Source of the DNA: Paenibacillus_E violae
Lineage (GTDB): Bacteria > Bacillota > Bacilli > Paenibacillales > NBRC-103111
Direction of reading: 5' to 3'
DNA: 64,000 nt
Assembly (NCBI RefSeq): GCF_032461945.1
Contig: NZ_JAWCUD010000013.1
Coordinates: forward strand, 1 to 64,000
The position numbers and the translations under genes are program-made. Below are positions 60,751 through 64,000 of the stretch, in pieces. The notes beneath the pieces are model-generated. The model was not told where the DNA came from. It saw nothing but the letters and a program-made list of their open reading frames with translations, and did no database searches. Numbering within the stretch: position 1 is the first letter of the stretch; the number at the start of each line of letters is the position of its first letter.

Positions 60751-60793
60751 AATCGGAAGCAGCAGCACTAAGCTGTAAGGAGCTTCCGATTTA
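60751..60793 (+). terminator. Hairpin at the end of the ATP-grasp array
   Basis: AATCGGAAGC pairs perfectly with GCTTCCGATT around a 21-nt loop. The T run after it is short (TTT), so it may be a weak terminator. Confidence 0.55.
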
Positions 60794-60955
60794 CATATGC
60801 TTGAGATGTCCCAGGGTTTGCACAAAAATTGGTTCAGTATGTTCATCATCCAATGAATAAAAAACGCTTTTCCCTACTTTTCTACGCTTAACAATGTGCA
60901 TATCCCGCAAATAGCGCAGCTGATGAGACGTTTGTTCATCCGAAAACCTAAACTT
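60791..60955 (-). pseudogene. C-terminal remnant of an ArsR/SmtB-family repressor
   Basis: The frame ending at 60791 reads FRFSDEQTSHQLRYLRDMHI then VKRRKVGKSVFYSLDDEHTE and IFVQTLGHLKHM. This is the recognition helix, wing and C-terminal metal-site helix of a CzrA-type ArsR repressor. There is no start codon: an in-frame stop lies at 60956-60958, and the upstream DNA is the end of the CDF gene. About half the protein (helices 1-3) is missing. Probably an old deletion placed it directly after the transporter. Confidence 0.7.
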
Positions 60956-62027
60956 TTAACTCCGAGTGCGTGTTCGTGGAATTTTCAATTTGAATCGTGG
61001 AGTGACTAATATGAAAACGTTCCTCAATCCTGTGAATGGCTTGCTGTAGAATCGTTTGACTGTCTTGATCGTCAGCAATGAGCAAATGACAGCTTAAGGC
61101 ATCGAGTCCGGAAGTAATCGTCCAGATGTGCAAATCATGAACATTGATAACCCCGTCAATGCCCTCCAGCACCTGCTTGACCTCTTCGAATGAGACTTCT
61201 GCAGGCGTTCCCTCCATCAAAATATGAAGTGTGGATTTCAAAACAGCCCAAGCACCTCTCAAAATAAGCAGCGCCACAATGACACTAATAATTGGATCTG
61301 CCGCATACCAGCCAAAAATCATCATAACCGCACCAGCAACGATAGCCCCGACAGAACCAAGCGCATCACCTAAAATATGCAAATAAGCGCTGCGCAGATT
61401 CAAATTGCCATGCACGTCCCCTTTGCGCATAAGCGACCAAGCGCTTAGCAGATTCGCCAATAGCCCGATGCAGGCAATGAGCATCATGGATCCGCTGGCT
61501 ACGGGAGGCGGTTGAAGAAACCGTTCAAAGGCTTCCCATATAATGAAACCGGCAACTAGAAAAAGAGTGACGGCATTAAAAAGCGCCGCTAAAATTTCGA
61601 TGCGATGAAAACCAAAGGATTTGCTTGCCGAGGACGGCTTTGCAGCGAACCACAGGGCAATCAAACTTAGAAGCAGAGACCCGGCGTCACTTAACATATG
61701 GCCCGAATCCGAGAGCAGCGCCAGGCTATTCGTCCATAGCCCTCCAACAAACTCTAATACCATGATGCCTGCTGTGATGCAAAGTGCAATCACAAGACCT
61801 TGCTTGTTTCCGCCATGACCATGGTGGTTGTGCCCGTGATGATGCCCATGGTGGTGACCGTGATGATGCCCATGGTGGTGACCGTGATGGTGTCCTTGAT
61901 GCACATGGTTATGCCCGCCGTGCTGTGCATGATCATGCGGCGAATGCGTGTGCTCCCCACCCTCGTGACTGCAAAAAGCTTGCTCCTTATAAGAATGAGA
62001 TTTCTTATCAGACGAATGTTGATGCAT
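60948..62027 (-). CDS. czcD: Cation diffusion facilitator, CzcD-like metal exporter
   Basis: 359 residues. A His-rich N-terminus (about 30-75) with repeated HHHG units is followed by six membrane segments. Two zinc-site motifs are visible: SDSGHMLSDAGSL and HILGDALGSV (HxxxD). A C-terminal cytoplasmic domain (about 270-350) completes the family layout. It exports Zn, Co or Cd by proton antiport. ATG at 62027 is seven bases after GGGAGG; the frame is open to 62054. The linked repressor gene is broken, so it may be constitutive. Confidence 0.9.
   Translation of the reverse strand: MHQHSSDKKSHSYKEQAFCSHEGGEHTHSPHDHAQHGGHNHVHQGHHHGHHHGHHHGHHHGHHHGHNHHGHGGNKQGLVIALCITAGIMVLEFVGGLWTNSLALLSDSGHMLSDAGSLLLSLIALWFAAKPSSASKSFGFHRIEILAALFNAVTLFLVAGFIIWEAFERFLQPPPVASGSMMLIACIGLLANLLSAWSLMRKGDVHGNLNLRSAYLHILGDALGSVGAIVAGAVMMIFGWYAADPIISVIVALLILRGAWAVLKSTLHILMEGTPAEVSFEEVKQVLEGIDGVINVHDLHIWTITSGLDALSCHLLIADDQDSQTILQQAIHRIEERFHISHSTIQIENSTNTHSELKV
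61838..61885 (-). repeat. 24-bp tandem repeat coding the HHHG tract of CzcD
   Basis: Two exact units beginning GATGATGCCCATGGTGGTGA, with degenerate continuations on both sides. They encode His/Gly-rich metal-binding repeats and are prone to change in copy number. Confidence 0.75.
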
Positions 62028-62197
62028 AACATTCCCTCCCCGTCGCTCTGCCACTGGAATGGCGTGCTGTCCGTAACTTTATACATAATATTTTAACATA
62101 TGAGCATATATTCATACATTAAGGAGTGAAGCCTTACTCTGTCAATAACGTTTTACCTAATTTTGAGAAAAAACCGTTGTTATCGCCTCCCTATACG

Positions 62198-62238
62198 CAA
62201 AAAAAGGCTCCAAGCCCGTCATCCGAGCTCGAAGCCAA
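62198..62238 (-). terminator. Terminator of the GerPA/PF-type gene
   Basis: Minus strand GGCTTCGAGCTC pairs with GGGCTTGGAGCC (with G-U pairs), followed by seven T. Confidence 0.7.
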
Positions 62239-62253
62239 TTTTTTGCCCTGCAT

Positions 62254-62478
62254 TTACGTTCCAGTAGCTACCTTATTAGCACCCGCATCCACAACATCCG
62301 GGTCCAGCGATATCGTCGCGCTAAATAGAACATTTGAAACGGCGAAATCTCCTGTTATGCCGCCACCGCTGCCGGAGTACGTTTTGGCTGCGCTCGTCGG
62401 AGCAATCACTAACGTATCACCGTTCACCAGGCTTCCTTCGTTCCTTATAATGTTGAATATCCCTACAAAAGAAGGCAT
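62254..62478 (-). CDS. GerPA/GerPF-type spore germination protein
   Basis: 74 residues, beginning MPSFVGIFNIIRNEGSLVNG. The continuation (DTLVIAPTSAAKTYSGSGGGITGDF) is typical of the small GerPA/GerPF proteins, which help germinants pass the spore coat. Usually gerP genes form a hexacistronic operon; this one stands alone. ATG at 62478 has AAGGTG nine bases upstream. A sporulation-type -10 lies upstream. Confidence 0.8.
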   Translation of the reverse strand: MPSFVGIFNIIRNEGSLVNGDTLVIAPTSAAKTYSGSGGGITGDFAVSNVLFSATISLDPDVVDAGANKVATGT

Positions 62479-62510
62479 TCTAATCAGCACCTTTATCTGT
62501 CAATGTGCTA

Positions 62511-62519
62511 TAGTGTATG
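62511..62519 (-). promoter_or_regulatory. Sporulation-type -10 upstream of the GerPA/PF-type gene
   Basis: Minus strand CATACACTA fits the sigma-K -10 (CATAnnnTA) and also the sigma-E -10 (CATACANT). No convincing -35 was found for either. Confidence 0.4.
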
Positions 62520-62550
62520 CCCAGACGGCCATGTTTGCGACAACTTCATC

Positions 62551-63219
62551 TTAAACGTATTCCAGCAGCTCAGCAAAGCTGCGAATGCGAATGTGCGCGC
62601 CTTCGAGCTCCCCCGCTTCACGGAAGCCGGCGTAATCACAGGCAGCTACAATCAGGTTATTCTTGAGTCCTGCCTCCACATCGGAGGAACGATCTCCCAC
62701 CATCCACGCGGAGCTGATTTGATGCGTGTCGAGCGCTATTTTAACCAAATCCACTTTGGATCTGGTTTGATATTTCCCGGCACTGTACAGGTCCTCAAAT
62801 AAAGGGGACAGCCCCATCGCCTCGGTCACATGACCGACGTAGTCCTCTAATCCGTTGCTCGCCACAAATAAGCGGACACCTTTGTCCCGCAAAGCCTGTA
62901 GGGTCTCTGACACACCATCGTACAATTTCCCCTGTCCTTGCTTCAGCGCTTCCATTTGAAAATGAAGCAACAGCTCATCAGCGGCTTGACGCGCTTCTAC
63001 AGAAGCGTCCGGCATAACCCGCTGCCAAATATGCTCAAGCAGCATGCCGAGCGCTCCCAGGATTCTTTCTTCAGGTGGCGTCTCTCCCATGAAAAGCCCT
63101 TTCTCTCTGAGCACATCAAACGTCGCATGATAAGCGGGCAATAGAATCGTCTCGGTTTGAAATAACGTGCCATCCATGTCAAAAAACATAGCCTCAGGTA
63201 AGTTTCTCTGTGTACTCAT
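62551..63219 (-). CDS. HAD-family phosphatase (phosphoglycolate-phosphatase-like)
   Basis: 222 residues. Motif I is AMFFDMDGTLFQTE, motif II LFVASNGLEDYVG, motif III Lys in KYQTRSKVDLVK, motif IV WMVGDRSSDVEAG. A helical cap (about 20-85) makes it subclass IA. Substrate unknown. ATG at 63219 is seven bases after AGGAG; ATG 63222 and TTG 63225 are immediate alternatives. It lies just upstream of the GerPA/PF-type gene on the same strand, but that gene seems to have its own promoter. Confidence 0.8.
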   Translation of the reverse strand: MSTQRNLPEAMFFDMDGTLFQTETILLPAYHATFDVLREKGLFMGETPPEERILGALGMLLEHIWQRVMPDASVEARQAADELLLHFQMEALKQGQGKLYDGVSETLQALRDKGVRLFVASNGLEDYVGHVTEAMGLSPLFEDLYSAGKYQTRSKVDLVKIALDTHQISSAWMVGDRSSDVEAGLKNNLIVAACDYAGFREAGELEGAHIRIRSFAELLEYV

Positions 63220-63460
63220 CATCAAGCTCCTTCACCATCATGAATTATATAAATCGTGTAATGATCTTAGTTAAGAATGGCAAACATACCCATGTAAGTC
63301 AATGTTCATATTTGGGAAAATGCCTGTTGCCGAGACTAATGAATTCAGTTATGATTGAAATGAGTAGAATTGTTATGAAAAATGATATTTTTATGCAAAA
63401 TGAATTCATAAATCATGCATCTAATGCAAATAACTTGTCCATGAGAGTGAGGAGCACCGT

Positions 63461-64000
63461 ATGAATCTTCATATTTTTCAAAATCAACAAGAGCTTAATG
63501 AGGCCGGAGCCGGTATTATTACATCCCTTGTCCAAATGCAGCCAAAAGCTGTTCTAGGCTTAGCCACGGGCGGTACGCCTGTAGGTATTTATGAAGAGCT
63601 GGTGAAAGCCTATGAAAAGGGCCGCGTCAGCTTTAAAAACGTCACTTCCTTTAATCTGGACGAATATGTCGGCTTGCCGGTGGATCATCCAGAGAGTTAT
63701 CACGCTTATATGCAGCAGCATTTATTTGCACATATTGACTTGCCTGCCGCTTCAGCTCACCTTCCCAACGGAAATGCGCCTGACCTCGAAGCTGAATGTG
63801 CCAGATTTAATGAACTCCTTGATGATGCTAAGCAGATTGATTTGCAAATCCTTGGCCTTGGCCATAACGGGCATATCGGCTTTAACGAGCCTGACGATTC
63901 GCTGATTAGCGGGACGCATCTCGTCGAATTGAAAGAAGAAACCCGCGAAGCGAATGCGCGTTTTTTCAACTCGATCGAAGAAGTTCCGACTCACGCTCTA
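63461..64000 (+). CDS. nagB: Glucosamine-6-phosphate deaminase, N-terminal 180 residues (partial)
   Basis: Converts glucosamine-6-phosphate to fructose-6-phosphate and ammonia. VLGLATGGTPVGIYEEL (phosphate loop), FNLDEYVGLP with the catalytic Asp, and LGLGHNGHIGFNEPDDS with the catalytic His are all present. ATG at 63461 has GAGGAG seven bases upstream. The gene runs off the right edge after about 70% of the usual ~240 residues. No NagR-type operator was recognised in the ~240 bases upstream, which carry two ATGAATTCA copies. Confidence 0.92.
   Translation, partial: MNLHIFQNQQELNEAGAGIITSLVQMQPKAVLGLATGGTPVGIYEELVKAYEKGRVSFKNVTSFNLDEYVGLPVDHPESYHAYMQQHLFAHIDLPAASAHLPNGNAPDLEAECARFNELLDDAKQIDLQILGLGHNGHIGFNEPDDSLISGTHLVELKEETREANARFFNSIEEVPTHAL

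Noticed and set aside
61784..62096. Open frames opposite the His-rich part of czcD
   Set aside because: They are artefacts of the 24-bp tandem repeat, which is open in several frames.

Overview
The window looks like chromosomal DNA of a spore-forming Firmicute of the Paenibacillaceae (Paenibacillus or a close relative). The evidence is strong AGGAGG ribosome sites, frequent TTG/GTG starts, several sporulation genes (ytvI, ytrH, ytrI, a GerPA/PF-type protein, yheA and a yheC/yheD array) and a gene order close to the Bacillus subtilis ytoI-ytpI-ytrI-ytrH-dnaE-accD-accA-pyk-ytvI-citZ-icd-mdh-phoPR region. No rRNA, tRNA or CRISPR was recognised. Apart from an IS3-type end at the left edge, the window appears to be chromosomal backbone carrying small accessory islands.

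Layout. 1-5.5 kb: IS edge, a DUF2339-type membrane protein, a lipoprotein, a field of short hairpin repeats, and a YtkA-like lipoprotein/membrane protein pair. 5.5-12.5 kb: a minus-strand 2-aminoethylphosphonate (AEP) island: phnX-phnW, phnS, phnT-permease, and a DeoR-type regulator. 12.7-19.3 kb: a HAD phosphatase, a DUF975 protein, two divergent AraC/PhyH-dioxygenase modules and a Gfo/Idh/MocA dehydrogenase. 19.4-30.3 kb: phoR-phoP, class I fumarase, an exported deacetylase, YfbR, then mdh-icd-citZ. 30.6-34.3 kb: convergent ppx and ppk. 34.4-48 kb: ytvI, fxsA, thioesterase, pyk, accA, accD, pgpA, dnaE, ytrHI, ytpI, ytoI. 48-50 kb: a nitroreductase and NamA with recognisable redox-type operators, then a 0.6 kb composite palindromic repeat. 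50.7-54 kb: an acyltransferase and a ferric-reductase/ApbE operon. 54-60.8 kb: yheA and five tandem YheC/YheD ATP-grasp genes. 60.8-64 kb: an ArsR remnant, a CDF metal exporter, a GerPA/PF-type protein, a HAD phosphatase and the start of nagB.

How the parts fit together. Phosphorus is one theme: AEP uptake and cleavage, the PhoPR system and polyphosphate synthesis/degradation share one window. Three phn promoters and the phoP promoter carry TTTACA-like hexamers 11 bp apart at the same distance from the -10 box. This suggests PhoP controls both itself and phosphonate use. Central carbon metabolism (citZ-icd-mdh, fumarase, pyk, accDA) forms a second theme, and mother-cell sporulation functions a third. 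The most unusual locus is the five-gene ATP-grasp array, which has alternating long and short paralogs, tight spacing and a sigma-K-like promoter.

Everything here was read by eye from sequence. Family names rest on motif recognition, not on searches.
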